Positions 25,052-33,952 of a stretch of DNA of 64,000 nt are shown here, piece by piece (the stretch's first letter is position 1; every line of letters begins with the position of its first letter). The position numbers and the translations under genes are program-made. Under the pieces are notes generated by a model. That model was not told where the DNA came from and made no database searches. It worked only from the letters and a program-made list of their open reading frames with translations. Source of the stretch: Marmoricola sp. (lineage in GTDB: Bacteria; Actinomycetota; Actinomycetes; Propionibacteriales; Nocardioidaceae); contig JAOPYE010000040.1 of NCBI GenBank assembly GCA_025964775.1, positions 327,916 to 391,915 on the forward strand. Reading direction: 5' to 3'.

Positions 25052-25441
25052 ATGTTGCGCATCGTTGTCGCCAAGCCCGGTCTGGACGGACATGACCGCG
25101 GCGCGAAAGTGGTTGCCCGGGCCCTGCGCGACGCCGGCCACGAGGTCATCTACACCGGGCTGCACCAGACCCCGGAGCAGATCGTGGAGACAGCGATCCA
25201 GGAGGACGCCGACCTGATCGGGCTCTCGGTCCTCTCCGGTGCCCATATGACCCAATTCCGCCGCCTGGTCGAGCTCCTGGCCGAGCGGGACTCCAGTGAC
25301 ATCGTGGTTTTCGGCGGGGGCATCGTCCCCGACGAGGACCTCCCGGTGCTCGCCGAGCTGGGGGTGGCCAAGATCTTCACCCCGGGGGCCACGACCACCG
25401 AGATCACCGACTGGGTCAGCGAGCAGTTTCCCGACGGCTGA
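25052..25441 (+). CDS. Cobalamin-binding subunit of an acyl-CoA mutase (IcmB-like)
   Basis: A 129-residue B12-binding domain. GLDGHDRG gives the DxHxxG base-off motif (D12, H14, G17); SVLSGAH and FGGGIVP are the other cobalamin-loop motifs. This equals the C-terminal domain of methylmalonyl-CoA mutase as a free subunit, as in IcmB of isobutyryl-CoA mutase, whose gene lies at the corresponding place near sucC in Streptomyces. No large mutase subunit is adjacent, so the partner is probably encoded elsewhere. Transcribed divergently from the M23 gene. Confidence 0.85.
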   Translation: MLRIVVAKPGLDGHDRGAKVVARALRDAGHEVIYTGLHQTPEQIVETAIQEDADLIGLSVLSGAHMTQFRRLVELLAERDSSDIVVFGGGIVPDEDLPVLAELGVAKIFTPGATTTEITDWVSEQFPDG

Positions 25442-25606
25442 TCCCGGGCGCGAGGCCTGGGTCACACCCCTTGTCCACGCACGGACCCTGAATCGCGACC
25501 CCGGAGTCAACGGGTTTATGGTCGGCGGTGCGTCTTGATCATGCTGAATCCCCCAGGGATCAGAGATCGGCCGCCCAACCAAGCATCTAGAGACAGGTGA
25601 ACCCCC

Positions 25607-26773
25607 GTGGACCTGATGGAGTACCAGGCGAAGGAACTCTTCGCCAAGCACGGCGTGGCCACGACCCTCGGGGTCGTCGTCGAGACCGCCGAAGACGCCA
25701 GGGCGGCTGCTGAGCAGCTCGGCGGAGTCACCGTCGTCAAGGCCCAGGTCAAGGCCGGCGGTCGCGGCAAGGCCGGCGGCGTCAAGCTCGCGAAGACGCC
25801 CGACGAGGCGTTCGAGCACGCGTCGGCCATCCTCGGCATGGAGATCAAGGGCCTCACGGTCAACCGCGTCCTGATCACCCCGGCCACGCCGCCGGTGGAG
25901 GAGTACTACTTCTCCTTCCTGCTGGACCGCTCGAACCGCTCCTACCTCTGCATCGCGAGCGTCGAGGGTGGTGTCGAGATCGAGGAGGTCGCGAAGACCA
26001 ACCCCGAGGCTGTCCGGCAGATCCCGATCAACGCGCTCGTCGGCGTCGACGCCGCCAAGGCCGCCGAGATCGTCGACGACGCCAAGTTCCCGGCTGCGCT
26101 GCGCGACCAGGCCATCGAGATGGTCCAGAAGCTGTGGGAGGTCTTCGTCGAGGAGGACGCCACCCTCGTCGAGGTGAACCCGCTGGCTCGCCTGGAGGGC
26201 GACCGGCTCGAGGCGCTGGACGGCAAGGTCTCCCTGGACGACAACGCCTCCGAGGTTCGCCACGAGGACCACGAGGAGTTCGTGATCCGCGACGAGGCCG
26301 ACCCGCTCGAGGCGAAGGCCAAGGACCTGGGCCTGAACTACGTCAAGCTCGACGGCGAGATCGGCATCATCGGAAACGGTGCCGGCCTGGTCATGTCGAC
26401 CCTCGACGTCGTCGCGTACGCCGGCGAGAACCACGGCGGCGTGAAGCCGGCCAACTTCCTGGACATCGGCGGCGGCGCCAACGCCCAGGTGATGGCCAAC
26501 GGCCTGGACGTGATCCTCAACGACCCGCAGGTCAAGGCGGTGTTCGTGAACGTGTTCGGTGGCATCACCGCGTGTGACGAGGTCGCCAACGGCATCGTCG
26601 GCGCGCTGGAGATCCTCGGGGACGGCGCGAGCAAGCCCCTGGTGGTCCGGCTCGACGGCAACAACGTCGAGGAGGGTCGTCGCATCCTCAACGAGGCGAA
26701 CCACCCGCTGGTGACCCTCGTCGCGACCATGGACGGTGCGGCCGACAAGGTCGCCGAGCTGGCGAACGCTTGA
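25607..26773 (+). CDS. sucC: Succinyl-CoA ligase, ADP-forming, beta subunit
   Basis: A 388-residue subunit that with SucD interconverts succinyl-CoA and succinate with formation of ATP or GTP. The N-terminus [17 protein letters not shown] and [16 protein letters not shown] are the ATP-grasp entry. The C-terminal [10 protein letters not shown] and [12 protein letters not shown] form the CoA-ligase part with the phosphate-binding helix. The GTG start at 25607 fits the family length. It is 17 bases from sucD and clearly in the same operon. Confidence 0.97.
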   Translation: MDLMEYQAKELFAKHGVATTLGVVVETAEDARAAAEQLGGVTVVKAQVKAGGRGKAGGVKLAKTPDEAFEHASAILGMEIKGLTVNRVLITPATPPVEEYYFSFLLDRSNRSYLCIASVEGGVEIEEVAKTNPEAVRQIPINALVGVDAAKAAEIVDDAKFPAALRDQAIEMVQKLWEVFVEEDATLVEVNPLARLEGDRLEALDGKVSLDDNASEVRHEDHEEFVIRDEADPLEAKAKDLGLNYVKLDGEIGIIGNGAGLVMSTLDVVAYAGENHGGVKPANFLDIGGGANAQVMANGLDVILNDPQVKAVFVNVFGGITACDEVANGIVGALEILGDGASKPLVVRLDGNNVEEGRRILNEANHPLVTLVATMDGAADKVAELANA

Positions 26774-26790
26774 TAGGGGACTGAACACAC

Positions 26791-27672
26791 ATGGCGATCT
26801 ACCTGAACTCAGACAGCAAGATCATCGTCCAGGGCATGACCGGCGGGATGGGTGCCAAGCACACCACCCTGATGGTTGAGTCCGGCGCTGACATCGTGGG
26901 CGGCGTCAACGCCCGCAAGGCCGGTACGACGGTCAACCTCGGTGGCAAGGACCTCCCGGTCTTCGCCGACGTCGCGCAGGCGATGAAGGAGACCGGCGCC
27001 AACGTGTCGGTCGCGTTCGTCCCGCCGGCCTTCACCAAGGACGCGTGCATCGAGGCGATCGACGCCGAGATCCCGCTGCTCGTGGTCATCACCGAGGGTG
27101 TCCCGGTCCAGGACTCGGCCGAGGTCTGGGCCTACCTGGATGGCAAGTCCACCCGGATGATCGGGCCGAACTGTCCCGGCATCATCAGCCCCGGACTGTC
27201 GCTCGCCGGCATCACCCCGCACACCATCGCGGGCGCCGGTCCGATCGGCCTGGTCTCCAAGTCGGGCACGCTGACCTACCAGATGATGCACGAGCTGCGT
27301 GACTTCGGCTTCACCACCGCCATCGGCATCGGTGGCGACCCGGTCATCGGCACCACGCACATCGACGCGCTCGAGGCGTTCGAGAACGACCCCGACACCA
27401 AGGCGATCGTGATGATCGGCGAGATCGGTGGCGACGCCGAGGAGCGCGCGGCGGCGTACATCAAGGACCACGTGACCAAGCCGGTCGTCGGCTACGTCGC
27501 CGGCTTCACGGCACCCGAGGGCAAGACCATGGGCCACGCCGGCGCCATCGTGTCGGGCTCCTCGGGCACCGCGCAGGCGAAGAAGGAAGCCCTCGAGGCT
27601 GCCGGGGTGCGGGTCGGCAAGACGCCGTCCGAGACCGCGGAGCTGATGCGGGCCATCCTCAAGGAACTGTGA
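26791..27672 (+). CDS. sucD: Succinyl-CoA ligase, alpha subunit
   Basis: A 293-residue subunit that carries the phosphohistidine. The Rossmann CoA-binding part opens with [15 protein letters not shown], and the phosphorylated His is H249 in [22 protein letters not shown] is a conserved loop. It follows sucC directly and is closed by a strong terminator. Succinyl-CoA made by MutAB at the end of the window would feed into this enzyme. Confidence 0.97.
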   Translation: MAIYLNSDSKIIVQGMTGGMGAKHTTLMVESGADIVGGVNARKAGTTVNLGGKDLPVFADVAQAMKETGANVSVAFVPPAFTKDACIEAIDAEIPLLVVITEGVPVQDSAEVWAYLDGKSTRMIGPNCPGIISPGLSLAGITPHTIAGAGPIGLVSKSGTLTYQMMHELRDFGFTTAIGIGGDPVIGTTHIDALEAFENDPDTKAIVMIGEIGGDAEERAAAYIKDHVTKPVVGYVAGFTAPEGKTMGHAGAIVSGSSGTAQAKKEALEAAGVRVGKTPSETAELMRAILKEL

Positions 27673-27687
27673 GTCCCTGACTCGGTA

Positions 27688-27715
27688 GAAGGCCCCCGGT
27701 TCGCCGGGGGCCTTC
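27688..27715 (+). terminator. Intrinsic terminator of sucCD
   Basis: GAAGGCCCCCGG and CCGGGGGCCTTC pair perfectly around a TTCG tetraloop, 15 bases after the sucD stop. Confidence 0.92.
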
Positions 27716-27748
27716 GCAATTCCCGGTCCGGTCGGTGAGTGCCGCAGC

Positions 27749-27946
27749 CTAGAATCTGCCGTTGCCGAGGTTCCGTGCGGAGGGCGACGAGTACCCGGAG
27801 ACCTTACCCTCGGTGATCTCCACCCGCCGCTGGATGTCGTCGGCGCTGCGCACCACGCCGTTGCTCCCGCGGCGCCGGTGGTCGAGCCACCACGCCCAGG
27901 CGAGTACGACGGCGAGCACGCCGCCGGTGACAAGCCAGAACATCAT
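27749..27946 (-). CDS. Small single-pass membrane protein
   Basis: A 65-residue protein: MMFWLVTGGVLAVVLAWAWWL is a membrane helix, followed by a basic DHRRRGS turn and a polar cytoplasmic tail. The start could be either of the two adjacent ATG codons. It follows the DUF2834 gene by 15 bases on the same strand and may be co-transcribed with it. I know no function. Confidence 0.55.
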   Translation of the reverse strand: MMFWLVTGGVLAVVLAWAWWLDHRRRGSNGVVRSADDIQRRVEITEGKVSGYSSPSARNLGNGRF

Positions 27947-27961
27947 GCTTCGAGCATGCCC

Positions 27962-28450
27962 TTATGTCGTCGCGTTCACAAGGCCGTCGGCAGCGAGTCG
28001 GCGCTGGCGCTCAACGGTGGCGGCGTAGAAGGCCCAGCCGAACGTGAACGAGGCGAACAGGGTCGCCACGAAGTACAGCCACGGCCGGTTGATGCCCCGT
28101 CGGCGGCCGTCGACGATTGTGACCAGAGGCAGGAGTAGCACGTTCGCGATCGAGAAGTCGATGCCGGCCGAGCCCGCCGCCGGGTTGGCGAACATCAGCT
28201 TCAGGTACTGCTGCCAGCTGCCGTTGCCGACGAACGGGTTGGTGAAGAAGCCGTGCGTGTTCTGGACGACGAACGCGATGTTGAACGACCAGCCGGCGAG
28301 GATCGAGGTGACCCCGACGACGTACAGGCCGATCTCCAGGGTGGACAGCGCCGGGCCAGAAGGCGGGCGTCGGAAGATCGCCGGGTTGAGCCGGACGATG
28401 AACCAGATCGTGCCGAGGCCGAGCAGTGCATGCACGATGAGCGAGAACAT
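27962..28450 (-). CDS. DUF2834 family membrane protein
   Basis: A 162-residue protein with four hydrophobic segments: near residues 1-20, 42-64, 100-115 and 125-148. The segment NGSWQQYLKLMFANPAAGSAGID and FVATLFASFTFGWAFY is the DUF2834 pattern. Function is unknown. It is divergent from a TetR gene, with a 22-base palindromic operator in between that also occurs before the FAD oxidoreductase at 29154, so all three probably form one regulon. Confidence 0.8.
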   Translation of the reverse strand: MFSLIVHALLGLGTIWFIVRLNPAIFRRPPSGPALSTLEIGLYVVGVTSILAGWSFNIAFVVQNTHGFFTNPFVGNGSWQQYLKLMFANPAAGSAGIDFSIANVLLLPLVTIVDGRRRGINRPWLYFVATLFASFTFGWAFYAATVERQRRLAADGLVNATT

Positions 28451-28475
28451 GGGGCCACCGTCGTCGTGCTTCCAT

Positions 28476-28497
28476 GTTTTGTCAATGGTGACAGAAC
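28476..28497. promoter_or_regulatory. TetR operator 1 (GTTTTGTCA-N4-TGACAGAAC)
   Basis: A 9-base inverted repeat with one mismatch around ATGG, in the divergent gap between the DUF2834 and TetR genes. It matches the operator at 29106-29127 in 7 of 9 bases per arm or better, with the same spacer. Confidence 0.8.
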
Positions 28498-28512
28498 CGC
28501 TACCGTCGAGCC

Positions 28513-29121
28513 ATGGCCCGCAACCCGCAGACCGTCCGCAGCGAGCGCACCCGTGTCGCGCTGCGCCGTGCCGCGACGGACCTCTTTGCGGCGCAGGGCG
28601 TCGAGGCCACGTCGGCCGAGCAGATCGCGGAGGCCGCCGGCGTCACACTGCGCACGTTCTACCGGCACTTCCCGTCCAAGCACGACCTCCTGTTCGCCGA
28701 CTACGACACCGGCCTGCAGTGGTTCCGCAAGGCACTGGTCGCCCGTCCGGTCGACGAACCCGTGGTCGAGTCCGTCCGGGCCGCCATCTTCGCCTTCCCG
28801 TACGACGTCCAGGCGCTGAACCAGGTGGCGGCGTTCCGGGCCACCGAACTCGATCCGGACCGGATCGTCGGCCACCTCCGCCAGGTAGAGGCGGATCTCG
28901 CCGACGCGATCGTCGAGCACCTCGAGCGCCGCACCGAGGCGTCCCACCGGCTCGACGTGGTCGTCACGGCGCGGGTGCTCGCCGCAGCGGTGTTCGGTGC
29001 GATGGAGGTTTGGATGCAGCGCGAGGAGCGCTCCATGGCCGATCTGGCAGAGCTCAGCCACGCGACGCTGACGGCCCTGGAACGCGGCCTCGATGATCGA
29101 GGCATGTTTCGTCACTATTGA
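28513..29121 (+). CDS. TetR-family regulator of a small redox regulon
   Basis: A 202-residue regulator. The helix-turn-helix spans about residues 15-60 (TDLFAAQGVEATSAEQIAEA, then AGVTLRTFYRHFPSKHDLLF). The C-terminal domain (DPDRIVGHLRQVEADLADAI) is like the ligand domain of many actinobacterial TetR proteins. Two near-identical palindromes, one before this gene and one over its own stop codon and before the oxidoreductase, are its likely binding sites. It would repress itself, DUF2834 and the oxidoreductase. Confidence 0.88.
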   Translation: MARNPQTVRSERTRVALRRAATDLFAAQGVEATSAEQIAEAAGVTLRTFYRHFPSKHDLLFADYDTGLQWFRKALVARPVDEPVVESVRAAIFAFPYDVQALNQVAAFRATELDPDRIVGHLRQVEADLADAIVEHLERRTEASHRLDVVVTARVLAAAVFGAMEVWMQREERSMADLAELSHATLTALERGLDDRGMFRHY

Positions 29122-29127
29122 CGAAAC
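29106..29127. promoter_or_regulatory. TetR operator 2 (GTTTCGTCA-N4-TGACGAAAC)
   Basis: A perfect 9-base inverted repeat around CTAT. It overlaps the TetR stop codon and sits 27 bases before the ATG of the FAD oxidoreductase, so a bound repressor would block that gene. Confidence 0.85.
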
Positions 29128-29153
29128 CTCGATTCGAGTGCCAGCCTCTGGGC

Positions 29154-30722
29154 ATGCCTGACTACGACGCCATCGTCATCGGAGCCGGTCACAACGGCCT
29201 CACCGCAGCGCTGCTGCTCCAGCGCGCAGGCTTGCGCACAGTCCTGCTGGAGGCCAAGCGGTACGCCGGCGGGATGTCCTCGACCGTCGAGCTCTTCGAC
29301 GGCTACCGGTTCGAGATCGCCGGTTCGGTACAGCTGCCGACCTCGGCCGTGGTCAGCAAGGAGCTCGGCCTCGACACGCTGCCGCAGGTCGACCTCGAGG
29401 TGATGTCGGTGTCGATCATCGACGACGGTGTCGCGCCGCTGATCTACTACACCGACCTCGAGGCCGCGGCGAACCACATGATGGAGGTCCACGGCGTCGA
29501 AGTGCTGATGGGCATGGCCGAGATGGCCGGCTGGAGCGCCGCGCCGACGCGCGCGCTGGGCCGCTTCGAGGAAGGCACCCTGCCGAAGACGATCGATGAG
29601 ATGTACGCGTGCGCGACCACCGACGCCGAGCGCGCCAGCATCACCGAGATGCTCTTCGGCAGCGCCAGCGACGTCCTCGATCGCTACCTGCCGGACAAGA
29701 AGAAGCACGCCGCCCTGCGCGGGATGCTCGCCTTCCTGGCCGTGAACTCGACCTACCGCGGTCCGGAGAGCCCCGGAAGCGCGGCCGGGCTGGCCTTCGG
29801 GATGGCCGTCCCCGATGAGAACACGGTGCTGACCAAGAAGCTCCGCGGCGGGATCGGCGTCCTGACCCAGCACCTCGAGCAGCAGTACGCGGAAGCGGGC
29901 GGCGAGCTGCGCCTGGATTCCACGGTCGCCGAGATCACCGTCGTGGACGCCCAGGTCACCGGGGTGGTCCTCGACGGTGGCGACCGGCTGGCGGCCACCA
30001 CGGTCGTCTCAGCCGTCGCACCCGACCTGACGCTCAATTCGCTGGTGACGGCCGGAGCGGTGGCTGACCACCTGCGCACCCGGCTGTCCCGGATCGACCA
30101 TCGCGGGTCCTACGTGCAGATGCACTTCGCGCTGGACGGGGTCCCGGAGTTCGTGGCGCCGTACGAGTTCCTCAACGACCCGAAGATGCAGAGCGCGATC
30201 GGCTTCTTCGCCACGCCCGAGGAGCTCCAGCGGCAGTTCGAGGACTCGCGTCGCGGCATCGTTCCGGCCGAGCCGGCGATCGCGTTCCAGATCCCGTCGG
30301 CCTCCGACCCCGACCTCGCCCCGCCCGGCAAGGCAGCCGCCTCCGCCTTCGCGCTGTGGTTCCCGGTGGAGGAGGACCCGAGCCAGTACGCACGCCTGAA
30401 GGCCGAGATGGGCCAGCGGGTGATCGACCGGATCACCCGGTTCGCCCCGAACTTCGAGAGCCTGATCCTCAAGCACACGACGTTCACGCCGAAGCACATG
30501 GGCACGATGTTCGGCGCCCCCGGCGGTGACTACTGCCACGGCCTGATCCACCCCGACCTGCTCGGCCCTTACCGTCCCGGCCCGCTCGGGTACCTCGACC
30601 AGCCGCACGGGATCGCCGGGCTCTACCTCGGCAGCGCGGGCTGCTACGGCGGCCCCGGCATCACCTTCATCCCGGGCTACAACGCAGCCCAGGCGGTTCT
30701 GAAGGATCGCCACGTCGATTGA
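29154..30722 (+). CDS. NAD(P)/FAD-dependent oxidoreductase (phytoene desaturase-like)
   Basis: A 522-residue flavoprotein. DYDAIVIGAGHNGLTAALLL is the Rossmann FAD-binding motif, followed by LLEAKRYAGGMSST. The C-terminal FAD motif is IAGLYLGSAGCYGGPG, which resembles phytoene/carotene desaturase-type enzymes and their PYROXD2 relatives. The substrate is unknown. The ATG at 29154 is preferred over the in-frame 29118, which lies inside the operator and TetR gene. The stop codon TGA is formed by the palindromic repeat at 30719. Regulated by the upstream TetR through the operator at 29106. Confidence 0.87.
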   Translation: MPDYDAIVIGAGHNGLTAALLLQRAGLRTVLLEAKRYAGGMSSTVELFDGYRFEIAGSVQLPTSAVVSKELGLDTLPQVDLEVMSVSIIDDGVAPLIYYTDLEAAANHMMEVHGVEVLMGMAEMAGWSAAPTRALGRFEEGTLPKTIDEMYACATTDAERASITEMLFGSASDVLDRYLPDKKKHAALRGMLAFLAVNSTYRGPESPGSAAGLAFGMAVPDENTVLTKKLRGGIGVLTQHLEQQYAEAGGELRLDSTVAEITVVDAQVTGVVLDGGDRLAATTVVSAVAPDLTLNSLVTAGAVADHLRTRLSRIDHRGSYVQMHFALDGVPEFVAPYEFLNDPKMQSAIGFFATPEELQRQFEDSRRGIVPAEPAIAFQIPSASDPDLAPPGKAAASAFALWFPVEEDPSQYARLKAEMGQRVIDRITRFAPNFESLILKHTTFTPKHMGTMFGAPGGDYCHGLIHPDLLGPYRPGPLGYLDQPHGIAGLYLGSAGCYGGPGITFIPGYNAAQAVLKDRHVD

Positions 30723-30749
30723 GGAGGTTGCGCAGCAACCGTCTCGAAA
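30719..30749 (+). repeat. Palindromic repeat at the oxidoreductase/kynU junction
   Basis: A copy cut at both ends (TTGAGGA, stem GGTTGC-GCA-GCAACC, GTCTCGAAA). It contains the TGA that ends the oxidoreductase and abuts the TGA of convergent kynU, so it fills the whole 27-base gap. Confidence 0.9.
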
Positions 30750-31988
30750 TCAGGTGACCGCGTTGCGCTCGGCGTACTGGGGCGCCAGGTGCTCCCCGCC
30801 CGCCAGTACGCCGACCAGGTGCTCGACCGCGTCGTACACGTCGGTGTGCCCGACGTACAGCGGGGTGAACCCGAACCGAGCGATCCCGGGCTTCGTACCG
30901 TCGTCGCGGTAGTCGCCGATCACGCCGCGGCTGATCAGCGCCTGGACGATCCCGTAGGCGTCCGGGTGTCGCAGTGAGACCTGGCTGCCGCGCCGGGCGT
31001 GCTCGATCGGGGTGACGACTTCGAGGTCACCCAATCGCTCGCCGATCAGGGCGATGAACAGGTCGGTCAGCGACAGCGACGAGGCACGGATCTCCGCGAT
31101 GCTCACGCCGTCGAAGGCTTCGAGCGCGGTCTCCAGCGACGACAGTGCCAGGACGGGATGCGTGCCGGATGCCCAGCCGCCGATGCCGGGAGCACGGGCG
31201 AAGTCGCGGCTCATCGCGAACGGCGCGGCGTGCCCCATCCACCCGGTGATCGGCTGGCGGGCGGCGTCCTGGTGTTGCGGCGCCACCCACAGGAACGCGG
31301 GCGAGCCGGGACCGCCGTTGAGGTACTTGTAGGTGCAGCCGACGGCGAAGTCGGCGTCGGCCGCGGTCAGGTCGACGGGCACCGCGCCGACCGAGTGGCA
31401 CAGGTCCCACTGCACCAGGGCACCGTGCCCGTGGGCGGCAGCGGTGATGCCGGCCATGTCGTACATCGAGCCGGTGCGGAAGTCGACGTGGGTCAGGCTC
31501 AGCAGTGCGACGTCGTCGTCGATCGACGCCAGTGGATCGGCCGGATCGCACCAGCGCAGCTCCAGGCCGAGCAGGTCGGCCACGCCGGCAGCCACGTAGC
31601 CGTCAGTCGGAAAGGTCGACGGCTCGACCACGATCACGCGGCGCCCGGGCCGGAGCCGGACTGCGGCGACCATGGTCTTGAACAACGACACGCTGGTCGA
31701 GTCGCCCAGATGCAGATCTGCGGGCCGAACCCCCACCAGGGGTGCGATCCGGGTCGCGATCCGCCCGATCAGCTCCATCCACTTCGCGTCGTTCCACGAC
31801 CTGATCAGCCCGCTGCCCCACTCGCGCTCCACCACGTCGGCCAAGCGGGCGGGTACCCCGCTCGGCAGCGCGCCGAGCGAGTTGCCGTCCAGGTAGATCA
31901 CGCCGTCCGGCAGCCGGAAGCGCTGGCGGGTGTGGGCCAGCCCGGCGGCCTCGTCGAGCCGTACCGCGTCGTCGCGGGTGATGGTCAT
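30750..31988 (-). CDS. kynU: Kynureninase
   Basis: A 412-residue PLP enzyme that cleaves kynurenine to anthranilate and alanine. The early motif YLDGNSLGALP, FPTDGYVAAG, and the PLP environment QWDLCHSVGAVP (D195) and GCTYKYLNGGPG with the Schiff-base K221 are diagnostic. No tryptophan or kynurenine oxygenase gene is near. Its ATG overlaps by one base the stop of the sigma-like membrane protein upstream, so they are co-transcribed, although no functional link is evident. Confidence 0.95.
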   Translation of the reverse strand: MTITRDDAVRLDEAAGLAHTRQRFRLPDGVIYLDGNSLGALPSGVPARLADVVEREWGSGLIRSWNDAKWMELIGRIATRIAPLVGVRPADLHLGDSTSVSLFKTMVAAVRLRPGRRVIVVEPSTFPTDGYVAAGVADLLGLELRWCDPADPLASIDDDVALLSLTHVDFRTGSMYDMAGITAAAHGHGALVQWDLCHSVGAVPVDLTAADADFAVGCTYKYLNGGPGSPAFLWVAPQHQDAARQPITGWMGHAAPFAMSRDFARAPGIGGWASGTHPVLALSSLETALEAFDGVSIAEIRASSLSLTDLFIALIGERLGDLEVVTPIEHARRGSQVSLRHPDAYGIVQALISRGVIGDYRDDGTKPGIARFGFTPLYVGHTDVYDAVEHLVGVLAGGEHLAPQYAERNAVT

Positions 31989-33772
31989 CAGTGCACCTCG
32001 AAGAGCCGGTCACGCGCACGCGTCACGAGCGCCAGGAACGCCGGCTGGCTGATGTCGTACGGCTGCACCGGGGTCAGGTTGATCTGGGCGACGTACCGGC
32101 CGACCCGGGCGATGCCCATCCAGTACATGACCTTGTCCTGCTGCTTGTTGACCTGGCTCTGGATCCGCCACAGCGCATAGCTCGTGGCGGTGGACGCACC
32201 GAGCTTGAGCGTCTGCTGGGTCACGGTGCTGCCCAGCTCCTTCTTCGGGCACGTCTTCAGGCGCGCGACGACCAGGTCGGAGAAGGCGATCGCTGCCTGG
32301 GTCGAGCTGAACCGCCCGATCGTCTCGGTGAGCCCGAAGCGGGCGGGCAGGTGGGCCTGCGGGATCAGGAAGGTGCGCGTGACCGGCCTGGTCGCGCCGC
32401 TTCCTGCGAAGTTTGCGTTGTCGCACGGGGTGGCGGCCGCGTTGAACGTCGACGCGTCCACCGGGTCGGTCCCGACCCAGGGGTAGGCGACGGTGGCGAT
32501 CGTCGGCAGGTCGGCGATCGCGAGCATGCCGACGGTCTCGCCGGACTTCGGCGGCAACGTCGCCACCGTGCTGACCGTAGTGATGCAGCCGCCGGCGACC
32601 TTCGAGTAGCACAGGTCGGCGACCGAACTCGCCAGCACTGCTGAGACCAGGTGCGCGTCGACCGGGGTGTCGCTCTGCGACTCGACCACCGTCGAGGTGG
32701 TCAGGGCGCCGGTACGGGCGAGGCCGACGGTGAACGACCGGTCCTGCTTGTCGGGGATGCGCAGTCGCAGGATCTGGGCCTGCTCGCCCACGCCGCTGAC
32801 CGCGTAGGCATCGATGAGCTGGACCCGGGCCGTCGCACAGCCGGCGAACCAGCCGAGGGTCGTGGCATAGGCAGCTCTCGCGGCACCGGGGGAGTTCGAG
32901 ATCTCCACCGTCTGCACCAGCGTCTTCGGGTCCTTCCCGGCGGCCGAGAACTTCCGGACCCAGGTCCCCAGACCGTCGGGGTCGGCGAACCGGCTTGCCT
33001 GGCAGTCGGTGTTGATGCCGGTGCCGGTGGTGTTGTCGCTGGTCCCGGTCTCCAGCCACGGCTGTGCGGGCGACAGCGTGGAGAGCTGCGGTGCGGTGAG
33101 CAGCATCCGGGTGCTGACCAGCTTGCCGGCGCGCGGTGGCGGGGCAGCCGGTGCATCGACGGCGACGAACGCGCCGGCGAGAACGGTGATGGCCACGATC
33201 AGGACGGACCCGATGAGCATGTGGTTGCGGCGTCGGCGGATGCCGTTGCGCCGGACGATCATCGGGCGTGGCAGCTTCACCGAGTCCGCGGCACTGCCCA
33301 GCTCCTCGAACTGGGCCGGGACGTCGGCGGGCGCGATCCCCAGGGACGCGGCGAACGCCTCGGTCCCGACCGACAGGTGCTCCGCGACGAAGACCGGCGG
33401 CAGGCCGATCTCGCGGGCGACCTCGTCGGCGGGCAGGGTGGTCAGGTGCGTCAGGACCAGGGCCCGGCGCTGGACGTCGGGCAAGGCGTGCAGGGCTTCG
33501 AGCACCGCGGCCTGGGCACTGGTCACGTGCCGCTCGCGGTGCCACGGTCGCACGGTGTGGCGGCGCTGGGCGGCAGCCCAGGCGCGAGGACGCACCCAGC
33601 CCTCGGGATCGGAGGTGGTGCCGACCTTCGCCCAGTGGTGCCGGGCAGCCACGTAGGCATCGCGGACCGCGCTGCGAGAAGCCGCCAGGTCGCCCGTGAC
33701 CGCGAAGGTCTGCAGGACGAGTCCGCGACGGGTCGCGACGTAGAACTCGTCGAATTCCTCGGCTGTAGGCAT
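31988..33772 (-). CDS. Membrane-tethered protein with ECF sigma-like N-terminus
   Basis: A 594-residue fusion. Residues 5-80 resemble sigma region 2 (FDEFYVATRRGLVLQTFAVT, RSAVRDAYVAARHHW). Residues 85-150 resemble region 4 (VLEALHALPDVQRRALVL, LPADEVAREIGLP). A basic stretch and one membrane helix (about 185-206) follow, then an external part of about 380 residues with paired Cys (CQAS, GCATA, LCYSK, CITT, CDNAN, TCPKK). This is an inside-out fusion of sigma-like and sensor-like modules. Whether the sigma part still binds core polymerase is unknown; it could act as a tethered regulator. No anti-sigma gene is adjacent. Confidence 0.7.
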   Translation of the reverse strand: MPTAEEFDEFYVATRRGLVLQTFAVTGDLAASRSAVRDAYVAARHHWAKVGTTSDPEGWVRPRAWAAAQRRHTVRPWHRERHVTSAQAAVLEALHALPDVQRRALVLTHLTTLPADEVAREIGLPPVFVAEHLSVGTEAFAASLGIAPADVPAQFEELGSAADSVKLPRPMIVRRNGIRRRRNHMLIGSVLIVAITVLAGAFVAVDAPAAPPPRAGKLVSTRMLLTAPQLSTLSPAQPWLETGTSDNTTGTGINTDCQASRFADPDGLGTWVRKFSAAGKDPKTLVQTVEISNSPGAARAAYATTLGWFAGCATARVQLIDAYAVSGVGEQAQILRLRIPDKQDRSFTVGLARTGALTTSTVVESQSDTPVDAHLVSAVLASSVADLCYSKVAGGCITTVSTVATLPPKSGETVGMLAIADLPTIATVAYPWVGTDPVDASTFNAAATPCDNANFAGSGATRPVTRTFLIPQAHLPARFGLTETIGRFSSTQAAIAFSDLVVARLKTCPKKELGSTVTQQTLKLGASTATSYALWRIQSQVNKQQDKVMYWMGIARVGRYVAQINLTPVQPYDISQPAFLALVTRARDRLFEVH

Positions 33773-33783
33773 GACAGGTCGAG

Positions 33784-33900
33784 GCTACGCGAACGAGCGG
33801 AGCCGAATCGAGCTCGCTCGTTTTCCGGCGTAGCGAGGAGCGTTTGAGGAGCGCAGCGACGATGCACGCGAACGAGTGTTGAGGCACGAAGTGCGGATCA
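33784..33900. other. Structured non-coding segment before DUF6350
   Basis: The 180-base gap 33773-33952 contains AACGAGCG (33792) and its complement CGCTCGTT (33815) as a hairpin. GCGAGGAGCGTTTGAGGAGC and a further GCGAACGAG follow. It reads like a worn copy of a dispersed intergenic repeat, but only one copy is in this window. Confidence 0.4.
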
Positions 33901-33952
33901 CCCGCGTGGCACCCGCCACTGGCAGCGGGCCATGGGCGAGGATGGTCGGAAC

